DNA of 64,000 nucleotides from Geovibrio thiophilus (GTDB lineage: Bacteria; Chrysiogenota; Deferribacteres; Deferribacterales; Geovibrionaceae). Made by a program: the position numbers and the translations under genes. This document shows positions 16,907 to 25,445 of the stretch, piece by piece. Under the pieces are notes generated by a model, which searched no databases, had not been told where the DNA came from, and saw only the letters and a program-made list of their open reading frames with translations. Location: assembly GCF_004087915.1 (NCBI RefSeq), contig NZ_CP035108.1, forward strand, positions 1,612,001 through 1,676,000, written 5' to 3'. Position 1 is the first letter of the stretch; every line of letters begins with the position of its first letter.

Positions 16907-19018
16907 CTAACAGAGTGTATTTCTGATAAAATGTCTTAAATCATTAATAACATATGGGTTCAGACTGAAAATCCTGTATCCGGTTTTTATAAGGTGGCTG
17001 AGGATCCGTTCATCCGCCGCTATCTCGCCGCAGATTTCCAGCTTCCTGCCTGTTTTGGCGACTCTTTGGTATATGTGCTCAAGAAGAGCAAGAAATGCTT
17101 TATTATTAGTTTGATACAGTGAGCTCACCGCAGGGTTTGTTCTGTCCACCGCGAAAAAGTACTGAAAGAGATCGTTTGAGCCTATGCTGAAGAAATCGCA
17201 GTATTCCGCCAGCTCCTCGATGTAGAATACGGCGGACGGGATCTCTATCATAGTGCCGAAGGACGGAGCCTTTACTCCTCTCTCCTCCGCTATCTGTCTG
17301 CCGAGGAGTACAACATCCCGCAGCTCCTCCGGAGTTGATACAAAAGGAACCATTATCTTCAGCGAAGGGTAAGACGAATATACTTCAATAAGCGCCCTGA
17401 GCTGCTCCTCAAGCATCCGCTTACCGTCCAGAAGGAGCCTTATTCCTCTGTTGCCCAGCGCCGGATTATCCTCAGGGATTTCAAGATTGCTTTTCTTGTC
17501 CGCGCCTATGTCAAACAGCCTGAAAACCACATCTCCCGGAAACATGGAGAGGATTTCCTCATATGCTTTCACCTGCTCTTCAAATCCGAAGCCTGCGGGA
17601 TTCTGAAGATAGAAAATCTCCGTGCGCACAAGCCCTATTCCGTCCGCCTTGAGGCTGCGCGCCCTTTCAGCGTCCAGAAGGCTTGATACGTTGGCGTAGA
17701 AATACACCCGCTCCCCATCAGGGAGAACAATGTTCGGGTCAGCCTCGCCCAGATCCGGCTTCTGCTTTATATTATTGAGCTTTTCGTTATATTCCTTAAG
17801 CCTTTCCGCAGTGGGGTTGATAAATATCTCCCCGCTGTCACCGTCAAGGATTATTGTCTGCGCCACTTCCATAAACTCCGAGAGCTTCTTCACTCCGCTT
17901 ACCGCTGGTATATGTCTGCTTTTCGCAAGGATTGCCGTGTGGCTTGTCGCCCCGTCCTTTGAGGTTATGAAGCCTGTAACCTTTTCAAGGTCAAGGGAAG
18001 CTGTTTCCCCGGGTGTGAGGGCATCAGCTATGAGGATGCTGTTTTCGCCCAACTCCACATCCCGTCTCATAACGCCCAAGTGACTGAGAAGGCGTTTTGA
18101 TATGTCCTCAACATCCCCTGCTCTCTCCCGTATGTATCTGTCCGGTATGGACATAAAGCGCTTTATCACCTTATCCGCCACATGGCGGACGCTGAATGCT
18201 GCGCTTTTCCTGTGTTCTGTGACGTGTTTCTTTATATCTTCCCTGAACATGCTGTCTTCCAGCATCAACAGGTGTGTCTGAAAAATCTCCGAATCCGAGT
18301 TGCTGCCGTTATTATCAAGTTCATCAATAAGTTTCAGGAGATCTGCCTTGGTCTTCAAGAAAGCGTTTTCGAGCTCCTGAAGCTCTCTGGATATATCAAG
18401 ATTCCCTGTGTTTTTTTCCACGAACCTTGAAAGCACCATAGCGGGTGAGCCTATGGCTATTCCGCCGGAAAGGGGTATTCCCCGCACGTTGATTTCGCCC
18501 TCGTACATATCGTCATCGTTGTGCGGCTCATAAAGATAGTGCTTCATCATTATGGTGGAAACCTGTGCGGCGGCAGCTTTGATAAGCGCTTTCATAGCTT
18601 CGGTGTTCTTTCTGTCCTTCTTGAACTGGAAAACAAGCACGCCGATGATATGGGCGCGCCCCTTGAGAGGAACGCCTATGTATGTATTGAAGGGTTCTTC
18701 GTTTATGCCGGGAAAATAGTTGAATCTGGGGTGTTTGGAAGCGTTTCTGATGAAAGTATACTCGCCGTTAGTGAAACTGAGCCCTGTCAGACCTTCAGAG
18801 GTTTTCATGGTTACATTGCCCACGGCGGACTGGCTGAGACCGTCCGTAGCCATGAGCGTGAGCGTGTCTTTTTTGAATTTGCTCAAAAGATAAACCGAAC
18901 AGACGTCACTGCCCAGACCCCGCCTAAGATGGGTTACTGTTCTGGTAATAACATCTTCCATGCTTTCGGCATCCAGAATGATATTGCTGATTTCAAGCAG
19001 AAGTTCAATTTTTCTCAT
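16907..19018 (-). CDS. ptsP: Phosphoenolpyruvate-protein phosphotransferase PtsP (GAF + enzyme I)
   Basis: 703 residues: an N-terminal GAF domain (about 1-160) followed by complete enzyme I. The phosphorylatable His360 lies in ATSHTAILAKS, the PEP-binding barrel carries GIGLVRTEIFYL and GTMIEIPSAV, and the C-terminal active-site Cys is in LEICGEIA. This is enzyme I of the nitrogen-type PTS, a phosphorelay used for regulation rather than sugar uptake. No HPr, EIIA-Ntr or rpoN is in the window. It is the last gene of the minus-strand run from prfB, 69 bases after mqnD, so it may have its own promoter. Confidence 0.93.
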   Translation of the reverse strand: MRKIELLLEISNIILDAESMEDVITRTVTHLRRGLGSDVCSVYLLSKFKKDTLTLMATDGLSQSAVGNVTMKTSEGLTGLSFTNGEYTFIRNASKHPRFNYFPGINEEPFNTYIGVPLKGRAHIIGVLVFQFKKDRKNTEAMKALIKAAAAQVSTIMMKHYLYEPHNDDDMYEGEINVRGIPLSGGIAIGSPAMVLSRFVEKNTGNLDISRELQELENAFLKTKADLLKLIDELDNNGSNSDSEIFQTHLLMLEDSMFREDIKKHVTEHRKSAAFSVRHVADKVIKRFMSIPDRYIRERAGDVEDISKRLLSHLGVMRRDVELGENSILIADALTPGETASLDLEKVTGFITSKDGATSHTAILAKSRHIPAVSGVKKLSEFMEVAQTIILDGDSGEIFINPTAERLKEYNEKLNNIKQKPDLGEADPNIVLPDGERVYFYANVSSLLDAERARSLKADGIGLVRTEIFYLQNPAGFGFEEQVKAYEEILSMFPGDVVFRLFDIGADKKSNLEIPEDNPALGNRGIRLLLDGKRMLEEQLRALIEVYSSYPSLKIMVPFVSTPEELRDVVLLGRQIAEERGVKAPSFGTMIEIPSAVFYIEELAEYCDFFSIGSNDLFQYFFAVDRTNPAVSSLYQTNNKAFLALLEHIYQRVAKTGRKLEICGEIAADERILSHLIKTGYRIFSLNPYVINDLRHFIRNTLC

Positions 19019-19087
19019 AGGTATTGATTTTAAAGCCTCAGAAGATTATACGCAAGCGGAAATTGAGGCTTTTGCGGGAGCCGGTTT

Positions 19088-19876
19088 TCACACGAAATCA
19101 GTTTGTTTGCAGCCTAAAAAACCGCACAGACCGTCAATAGCGGGCGACATATCTATGGAATAATCATTTACATAAAGATTGATATGGCTTTTAATCACTG
19201 TATTATCAAGCTCTTGAGCATGCTTTCTAATGTACTGCTCTATTTCTGCGTACCTTGTATCCGCAAAATTGATGGATTCTCTGATAAGAGAGTTAATTTC
19301 ATCGGCGTATGAGGCGTATTTTTTCCTTATGAGTATCGCGCCGAGAGGGATCGGAGTCTTGTATTTTTCTTCCCAGAGCTCTCCCAAGTCACAGAGCTTC
19401 ACAAGTCCTTCCTGCCTGTAGATAAACCTGCCTTCGTGGATCACCACTCCGGCAAGAATTCTGCCATCTTTCACCGCCGGCATTATTTCATCAAAGCGCA
19501 TTTCGGTAAACTCATAATCCTCACCGAAGAAGTGTCTGAAGAACCTGAAAGCGCTTGTGTGGACACCGGGTATGGCTATTTTGGCGCCTTTAGCCGAAGC
19601 TATGTCTATCTCCCCTGCGGCAACCACCAAGGGTCCGCAGCCGAAGCCCAGCGCCCCGCCAGCCTTCAGCACGGCGTAATCGTCAAGTACCTGCGGAATC
19701 ATGCCGTAGGAAACCTTAACTATGTCAAGCTCACGGCTCAGCGCTTTATTATTGAGCACCTCTATATCGTCCATGAACGGAGTGAAAGTATGAGGGGTTT
19801 TGATATACCCCTCAAGCAAAGCGCCGAAAATATATGTGTCGTTAGGGCATGTGGATATGCCAATGTGAAAATTCAT
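19088..19876 (-). CDS. mqnD: 1,4-dihydroxy-6-naphthoate synthase (menaquinone, futalosine pathway)
   Basis: 262 residues of the periplasmic-binding-like fold used by MqnA/MqnD. The N-terminal STCPNDTYIFGAL and the VVIHEGRF segment, which carries the catalytic His, are MqnD hallmarks. It converts cyclic de-hypoxanthine futalosine to dihydroxynaphthoate, so the organism makes menaquinone by the futalosine route. That fits cytochrome bd and the periplasmic reductase as menaquinol oxidisers. It follows the MCE gene by nine bases with AGGCAG upstream. Other mqn genes are not in the window. Confidence 0.93.
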   Translation of the reverse strand: MNFHIGISTCPNDTYIFGALLEGYIKTPHTFTPFMDDIEVLNNKALSRELDIVKVSYGMIPQVLDDYAVLKAGGALGFGCGPLVVAAGEIDIASAKGAKIAIPGVHTSAFRFFRHFFGEDYEFTEMRFDEIMPAVKDGRILAGVVIHEGRFIYRQEGLVKLCDLGELWEEKYKTPIPLGAILIRKKYASYADEINSLIRESINFADTRYAEIEQYIRKHAQELDNTVIKSHINLYVNDYSIDMSPAIDGLCGFLGCKQTDFV

Positions 19877-19885
19877 TCTGCTGCC

Positions 19886-21448
19886 TTAAAACGAGGGAAT
19901 GCTTCCCATCAGGTATTTAAGGTCGTCGTCATTAAACTCAACGCCGCCGCCGAGGAAAAGCGTTCTGGTGTCGCTGTTTGCTATGTTGTCCACACCGCCT
20001 GTAACGAAGAAGTTCTCAAAGAATTTGTATTTGGCGTACGCCTTAACATTTACGTTTCTGTCTTCGTCTTCATCGGGAAAGTCGTAAACATCAAGCTTGA
20101 GCTCAAGGTTTTTATGATTTTTAAGCGGATAAAAGTCACCGCCCACACCGAATTCGGACTCCATGAGACCAATGCGGAAGTAGAAATTGTCAAAGAACCT
20201 GTGGGCATACATCGCCGTGAATGTAAGCTCGTCCTTGTTGACTGTTCTTTCCCCTTCTACATCCACCCAATAGCCGTCTCCGCCTGACGGATTGCCGCCG
20301 TTATATATCTTCTGACTGAATTTTTCCGTTGTATCTCTCCCGTTGGGATGGCTTTCAACACCGAGGAGATAATATCTTTTCTCGTTTGGGACAAGCTTAA
20401 GCCTGAAATAGCCTTTGTTTTCGCTCTCCTCAAAGTTATGCTGCCCTTCAAATGAGAGATAAACCTTCATCTTATCCAGCTTGCCCATGGTATTTTTAAG
20501 ACCAGTGAGAGTTTCATTTACATTATCAATGGTTTTATTATCATAAATCAGTTTGCCCACTGTGCCTTCGCCGGATTTTATCTGTCCGGTGATGTCGTTC
20601 ATGTTGTCCACAGTGGTTTCAAGCTTCGCAGTGACTGCGCGGAGACTCTTTATAGTGTCGTTTATGTCGCTTTTGTTTCCGCCGACTATGTCGTCTATAT
20701 CGCCTGTAACATTTTTAAGGTTTTCGGCTATCTGGGGAGTCTGCATCCTCAGATCTTCCGTGATCAGGCGTATATTCGCAATAATCTCATTCATGTTTTC
20801 CTGATTACCCACAGCAAGGCTGTTCAGCGAGCCAGTGAGCGATTCGACATTGCGCATTATTGCGTTTACACGCATCTCGTTCTGGGCGAGAATCTCACGG
20901 AGCATGTCTGTGGTATAGCGGACATTCTCAAGGGTCATCTTCATGTGATCCTTGGCTTCTGCTGTGGCGAGAACCTCTTTAAGAGCGGAGGTTATCTCCT
21001 TGACATCTCCGGCTATGTCGCCGAGCTTGTTTCCGAGTTCGTCAAAGTCTGTGGAGCTTGCGGATTCTCTGATTACATCATCCTGCTGGAGCGTTCCGGT
21101 GAACTCATCGCTTTTCATCTGGAGTTCGGCGTATTTCTCACCGAGAAAGCCGCTGGAGCGCACGGCGAGTATAATATTTGAGGGTATTTCGTACTGCTCA
21201 TCGATCACCATAGTAATCACCGGCTTTCCGTTAATGAGCCTGACCTCTGTGACCTTGCCCACCTCCACGCCGTTGAACATAACTGCGGAATCTGCCGTGA
21301 GTCCGGCGGCATTGCTGAGCTCCGCCTTTATCTCCATCCCTTTTTGACTGCCCAGAGAAAACGAGCCTGCCTTAAGAGACATAAAACCTATCAGCACAAA
21401 ACATATGATTACGAAGGCGCCAACCTTGGCTTCAAGTCCTGCTTTCAT
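19886..21448 (-). CDS. MCE/MlaD-type lipid-transport protein with long helical and beta-rich C-terminal parts
   Basis: 520 residues: an N-terminal membrane anchor (10-30), one MCE domain (about 38-115, MFNGVEVGKVTEV and GFLGEKYAEL), a long helical segment with repeated VTxxLxxxxxxxxEIxxN-like phases (about 130-330), and roughly 190 residues of beta strands at the C-terminus (for example RYYLLGVESHPNG, DNFYFRIGLMESEFGVGG, FENFFVTGGVDNI). Ordinary MlaD is about 180 residues. The C-terminal part looks like outer-membrane barrel strands, so one polypeptide might span from inner to outer membrane. It follows mlaF by 14 bases. Confidence 0.88.
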   Translation of the reverse strand: MKAGLEAKVGAFVIICFVLIGFMSLKAGSFSLGSQKGMEIKAELSNAAGLTADSAVMFNGVEVGKVTEVRLINGKPVITMVIDEQYEIPSNIILAVRSSGFLGEKYAELQMKSDEFTGTLQQDDVIRESASSTDFDELGNKLGDIAGDVKEITSALKEVLATAEAKDHMKMTLENVRYTTDMLREILAQNEMRVNAIMRNVESLTGSLNSLAVGNQENMNEIIANIRLITEDLRMQTPQIAENLKNVTGDIDDIVGGNKSDINDTIKSLRAVTAKLETTVDNMNDITGQIKSGEGTVGKLIYDNKTIDNVNETLTGLKNTMGKLDKMKVYLSFEGQHNFEESENKGYFRLKLVPNEKRYYLLGVESHPNGRDTTEKFSQKIYNGGNPSGGDGYWVDVEGERTVNKDELTFTAMYAHRFFDNFYFRIGLMESEFGVGGDFYPLKNHKNLELKLDVYDFPDEDEDRNVNVKAYAKYKFFENFFVTGGVDNIANSDTRTLFLGGGVEFNDDDLKYLMGSIPSF

Positions 21449-21462
21449 CTATTACCCCTCGC

Positions 21463-22218
21463 TTATATTACTTTTATGGGTCCTTCCATGGAGGCGGAAA
21501 GGAACTGACGCACATAAGGATTATCAGTTGACTTAAACTCATCCGGAGTTCCGAAGAGAACCACCCTGCCGTCATAGAGCATAGCCATATAGTCGGCAAT
21601 TTTCAAAGCGCTGTCTATGTCATGGGATATGACAACTGAGGTTATATTCAGTTCCTTCTGTGTGTCATTTATGAGGTTGTCCACCACATCGCACATGATC
21701 GGGTCAAGTCCTGTGGTGGGTTCATCGTAAAGAATAATCTGCGGTTCAAGGGCTATGGCTCTTGCCAGCCCGACTCTTTTTCTCATACCGCCGGAAAGCT
21801 CGGAAGGGAGTTTCTTTTCAATATCTCTCAAGCCCACAAGGCGGAGTTTTTCTATAACTATGTCATGGATCTGTTTTTTATTAAGCTTAGTGTGTTCCAG
21901 AAGCGGGAAGGCAACATTCTCGAAAACTGTCATGGAATCAAACAGCGCCGCGTTCTGGAAAAGGATGCCGAATTTTTTTCTCAATTCCAGCAGATCCTTA
22001 CCTTTAAGTCCGACTATGCTTTTGCCGTCCACCAGAACATCCCCTTTGGTCGGGGGCATAAGACCGCACATCTGCTTGAGCAGAACGCTTTTTCCTGTTC
22101 CGGAAGGACCTATGATGTAAGTGATGGCGTTTTTATGCACCTGAATATCAATCCCTTTATGGATTTTATATTCGCCGAAGCTTTTATGTACGTCTTTCAG
22201 TTCTATCGCAAATTCCAT
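21463..22218 (-). CDS. mlaF: ABC transporter ATPase of the MCE (Mla) system
   Basis: 251 residues with Walker A GPSGTGKSVLLKQ, signature LSGGMRKRVGLARAIA and Walker B ILYDEPTTGLDP followed by the switch His (VISHDID). The GTGKS variant and the C-terminal tail are typical of MlaF/Ttg2A. It drives the phospholipid transporter formed with MlaE (next upstream gene) and the MCE protein (next downstream). AGGCGG precedes the ATG. MlaB and MlaC are not found here. Confidence 0.95.
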   Translation of the reverse strand: MEFAIELKDVHKSFGEYKIHKGIDIQVHKNAITYIIGPSGTGKSVLLKQMCGLMPPTKGDVLVDGKSIVGLKGKDLLELRKKFGILFQNAALFDSMTVFENVAFPLLEHTKLNKKQIHDIVIEKLRLVGLRDIEKKLPSELSGGMRKRVGLARAIALEPQIILYDEPTTGLDPIMCDVVDNLINDTQKELNITSVVISHDIDSALKIADYMAMLYDGRVVLFGTPDEFKSTDNPYVRQFLSASMEGPIKVI

Positions 22219-22226
22219 GAGACCGC

Positions 22227-22997
22227 CTAAAACATGAATGCCGTAAGAATATAGTCAAAAACAAGAATCAGTATGCACGCAAGAACCACTGACTCTGTCG
22301 TGGCTTTACCTACGCCTTCCGCGCCGCCTGATGTGTAATAGCCTTTGTAGCAGCCTACAAGAGTTACCAGCAGTCCGAAGACAACAGACTTTATCATTCC
22401 GTTCATGAAGTCGGAAAGGTCGATATAACGGTACATATTATCAAGATAGAGTGTTTTGTTTATGCCGAGAATGCTCACACCGACGAAAACCCCGCCGATA
22501 GTTCCGCAGAAGACCGCAACAGCATTGAGCAGAGGCATAACGAAGACTCCCGCGAGGATTCGGGGCACAAACAGATACTGCACCGGATCAACCGCAAGGG
22601 ACGAAAGAGCGTCTATCTGCTCCGTAACCTTCATTGTGCCTATCTCGGCAGTGATCGCTGAACCGGCTCTGGCAGCAACCATTATCGCAGAGAGAACAGG
22701 TCCGAGTTCACGTGCCATGCCGAGGGTGACAACAGTTCCCACCAGATATTCCGCGCCGAACTTACTGAAGCCTATGTAACTCTGAAAAGCGAAAACCATT
22801 CCTGTGAAGCTTCCGGTGAGTATTATGACTGAGAGCGAGTTTACGCCTATGAACTCAACCTGCTTGATGAACAAGCTGAACCTGTAGGGCGGCATAAATG
22901 CCACACGAAGCGTTTCCCAGAGCAGAAGAGAGAGCCTGCCCGCTCCGACGCTCATTACTGTAAAAGGTCTGCCGATAAATGCCAAAAGTCCGTTCAT
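22227..22997 (-). CDS. mlaE: MlaE-family permease
   Basis: 256 residues with about five membrane helices and the MlaE signatures TGMVFAFQSYIGFSKFGAE and LGPVLSAIMVAARAGSAITAEIGTMKVTEQIDAL, where the EQIDAL loop contacts the ATPase. It is the membrane core of the lipid transporter. It follows alr by 18 bases and precedes mlaF by eight, so it lies within one operon. Confidence 0.96.
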   Translation of the reverse strand: MNGLLAFIGRPFTVMSVGAGRLSLLLWETLRVAFMPPYRFSLFIKQVEFIGVNSLSVIILTGSFTGMVFAFQSYIGFSKFGAEYLVGTVVTLGMARELGPVLSAIMVAARAGSAITAEIGTMKVTEQIDALSSLAVDPVQYLFVPRILAGVFVMPLLNAVAVFCGTIGGVFVGVSILGINKTLYLDNMYRYIDLSDFMNGMIKSVVFGLLVTLVGCYKGYYTSGGAEGVGKATTESVVLACILILVFDYILTAFMF

Positions 22998-23015
22998 TTC
23001 AGGTGGACTTCTCCT

Positions 23016-24107
23016 TTAGTCTTTGTAGATTCGGGGTATTCTGTCGGATATGCCGCAGAGAACTTCATAGCTTATAGTGTCTGCCAGTTCCGCCCATTTG
23101 TCAGCGGTTATATTATCTCCCAGAATTTCCACTTCGGGATACATCCCGTTAAGCGGAACATTCGTGAGGTCTATCATAGTCATATCCATACAGACAGTTC
23201 CCAGCACAGGACAGTTCACACCGTTAACACGCATTTCCGCACGGTTTGAAAATCGTCTGGAATAGCCGTCCGCATACCCAATGGGAACAACGCCTACGGT
23301 CATTTCCCTGTCAGCGGTGAAACGTCTGTTGTAGCTCACTGTTTCACCGCTTTTGATTCTTTTTATATGAACCACTTTTGAGTATATCCTCATAACTTTC
23401 TTTAAGGCAACCTCATTATTGCCATAGAGATAGCCGTAAAGCATTATTCCCGGGCGTGCCAGCGAGAACTCGTTTTTGATATTCGCTATACCGGAGGAGT
23501 TCAGAAGGCTTGTGTTCGATTTTATGTGATTTTTTTTTATGAACGCGCTGAAAAGCTCCTTCTGGTGATTGCTGTATTCCAAATCCGTGTCGGAGCTTGA
23601 GAGATGGCTCATCACATGGCATACACGGAAACGGGGATACTTCACCGTAAAGCTGTAATAGTCCATATCCGGCTGATAACCCAGCCTGTGCATGCCTGTA
23701 TCTATCTTGAGGGTTATATCCGCCGTGCGGTCATGTTTTACGAGGTAGGAATGGTAAGCGGAGGCTATTTCATCATCAAAAACAGCGGGGATGAGGTTAT
23801 TGGAGAACAGCTCCTCATGGAGGAATTGATCTACATAACCGAGGAGAAAGATCATGGGCTCACGTCCCAGATGCTCACGGAGGATCATCCCCTCAAGCAC
23901 TGTCGCCACGCCGAAGCGCTTCACACCGCAGTTTCTCCAAGCGTACTCCGCCATCTTCAGGGCTCCGTGACCGTAGCCGTCCGCCTTGATGATGGCTATA
24001 ATATCCGTTCCGCTTAAGCTTCTTGCCTGTTCTATGTTATGTGCGAATGATTTTAAGTCTATCAGCGCGTATGTGGGTCTTAAAGACTCAATTTTCTTTT
24101 GCGTCAC
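23016..24107 (-). CDS. alr: Alanine racemase
   Basis: 363 residues. The PLP-binding Lys is in IIKADGYGHGALKMAEYA near residue 40, and the catalytic Tyr of the partner face in VSYNRRF near 263. It supplies D-alanine for peptidoglycan. The start is a GTG at 24107 that overlaps the prfB 3' end by 20 bases, so the two are translationally coupled. Confidence 0.96.
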   Translation of the reverse strand: MTQKKIESLRPTYALIDLKSFAHNIEQARSLSGTDIIAIIKADGYGHGALKMAEYAWRNCGVKRFGVATVLEGMILREHLGREPMIFLLGYVDQFLHEELFSNNLIPAVFDDEIASAYHSYLVKHDRTADITLKIDTGMHRLGYQPDMDYYSFTVKYPRFRVCHVMSHLSSSDTDLEYSNHQKELFSAFIKKNHIKSNTSLLNSSGIANIKNEFSLARPGIMLYGYLYGNNEVALKKVMRIYSKVVHIKRIKSGETVSYNRRFTADREMTVGVVPIGYADGYSRRFSNRAEMRVNGVNCPVLGTVCMDMTMIDLTNVPLNGMYPEVEILGDNITADKWAELADTISYEVLCGISDRIPRIYKD

Positions 24108-25209
24108 TTTCTATACCTGCCGAATGAAGAAGATATGATCTGATAAAGGGTTCCAGCCCGCCGTCCATTACACTGTCCACGTTTCCGGTTTCGTGTCTGG
24201 TTCTGAGGTCTTTTACCATTTTATACGGATGGACTACATAGCTTCGTATCTGACTGCCCCATGCGATGTCGGTTTTGGTGCTTTCCAGCTTGTCACGCTC
24301 TTCGTTGCGCTTTTTCATTTCGTGGTCATAGAGCTTCGCTTTAAGGAGCTTCATTGCGTGGGCTTTGTTTTTATGCTGGCTGCGCTCGTTCTGGCATGTG
24401 ACAACTATCCCCGTCGGCTGGTGAGTTATGCGTACGGCGGAGTCCGTAGTGTTGATATGCTGCCCGCCCGCACCGCTGGCACGGTATGTGTCTATCTGGA
24501 GTTCGGATTCGTTGATTTCTATCTCAATATCATCGTCAATCTCAGGGAGAACGAATACTGAGGCGAATGATGTGTGCCTTCTGCTCTGGGAGTCAAACGG
24601 GGAGATGCGCACAAGCCTGTGAACGCCTATCTCTCCCTTGAGATAACCGAAGGCGTAAGCTCCTATTATGTTGAAGGTAACGGATTTTATACCCGCTTCC
24701 TCCCCTTCTATCATGTCCATCACTTCGCACTTGAAGCCCATGCGCTCTGCGTATCGGGTGTACATGCGGTAAAGCATCTGCGCCCAGTCATTGGACTCTG
24801 TTCCGCCTGCGCCGGAGTGGATGGTGAGGATTGCGTTATTAGGATCGTGCGGATCGTCAAGGATCAGTTTAAGCTCAAACTGCCTGATTGTGGCTTCCAG
24901 TTTGTCTGTGGTAGATATTATATCTTCCGCAACCTCATCAGCGCCTTCGCCGTAAAGCTCAAGGAGAGTTTCAACCTCGTCCACGAGATTTTTCACATCT
25001 TTCCACTCATCAAGAAATTTCTTCATGTTTGACTGCTCTTTAAGCAGCGCCTTAGATTCCTTTTTTGTCCAGAAGTCAGGCTCATTGATGGACATTTCGT
25101 CCACACGGCGTATTCTCTCCGTTATGTCTTCTTCGTTGACTACAGGATAAAAGCCCTTGACCTGATCTTTCAGTTCCCAGAATAAGCTTTGTGATTCTTC
25201 AATACTCAT
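24088..25209 (-). CDS. prfB: Peptide chain release factor 2
   Basis: 373 residues. The SPF tripeptide (203-205) that reads UGA/UAA and the catalytic GGQ (248-250) identify RF2. The N-terminal segment runs uninterrupted through the region where most bacteria place an in-frame UGA and programmed +1 frameshift near codon 25, so this copy lacks the usual autoregulatory frameshift. It is first in the run prfB-alr-mlaEF-MCE-mqnD. Two tandem repeats lie immediately upstream. Confidence 0.96.
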   Translation of the reverse strand: MSIEESQSLFWELKDQVKGFYPVVNEEDITERIRRVDEMSINEPDFWTKKESKALLKEQSNMKKFLDEWKDVKNLVDEVETLLELYGEGADEVAEDIISTTDKLEATIRQFELKLILDDPHDPNNAILTIHSGAGGTESNDWAQMLYRMYTRYAERMGFKCEVMDMIEGEEAGIKSVTFNIIGAYAFGYLKGEIGVHRLVRISPFDSQSRRHTSFASVFVLPEIDDDIEIEINESELQIDTYRASGAGGQHINTTDSAVRITHQPTGIVVTCQNERSQHKNKAHAMKLLKAKLYDHEMKKRNEERDKLESTKTDIAWGSQIRSYVVHPYKMVKDLRTRHETGNVDSVMDGGLEPFIRSYLLHSAGIESDAKEN

Positions 25210-25220
25210 TTATGTGTCCT

Positions 25221-25440
25221 TCTACCATAGTTCGTAAACGGCACGTCCTGTCCGTTTCCTCACACGCTCGCGCCGCATGAATGCGGCTTCGCTTCGCACG
25301 GCGCAACCCCGTCCATGGGGTTGTTATATACATTTGTCTACCATAGTTCGTAAACGGCACGTCCTGTCCGTTTCCTCACACGCTCGCGCCGCAATGAATG
25401 CGGCTTCGCTTCGCACGGCGCAACCCCGTCCGTGGGATTG
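25221..25440. repeat. Tandem pair of about 102-base repeats upstream of prfB
   Basis: Copy 1 begins at 25221 and copy 2 at 25337 (period 116). They differ by one inserted base and two substitutions over about 102 bases. Each starts TCTACCATAGTTCG, contains GGCACGTCCTGTCCG, ACACGCTCGCGCCGC and a small palindrome (GCCGCAT/ATGCGGC in copy 1), and ends near CAACCCCGTCC. A diverged relative in opposite orientation is at 45053-45165. No coding frame is plausible inside. Confidence 0.85.
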
Positions 25441-25445
25441 TCTGC

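Noticed and set aside
19436-20287. Plus-strand frame of 283 codons
   Set aside because: Antisense to mqnD and the MCE gene, with no start signal.
24088-25209. Programmed frameshift in prfB
   Set aside because: The reading frame is continuous from the first ATG through the SPF and GGQ motifs.
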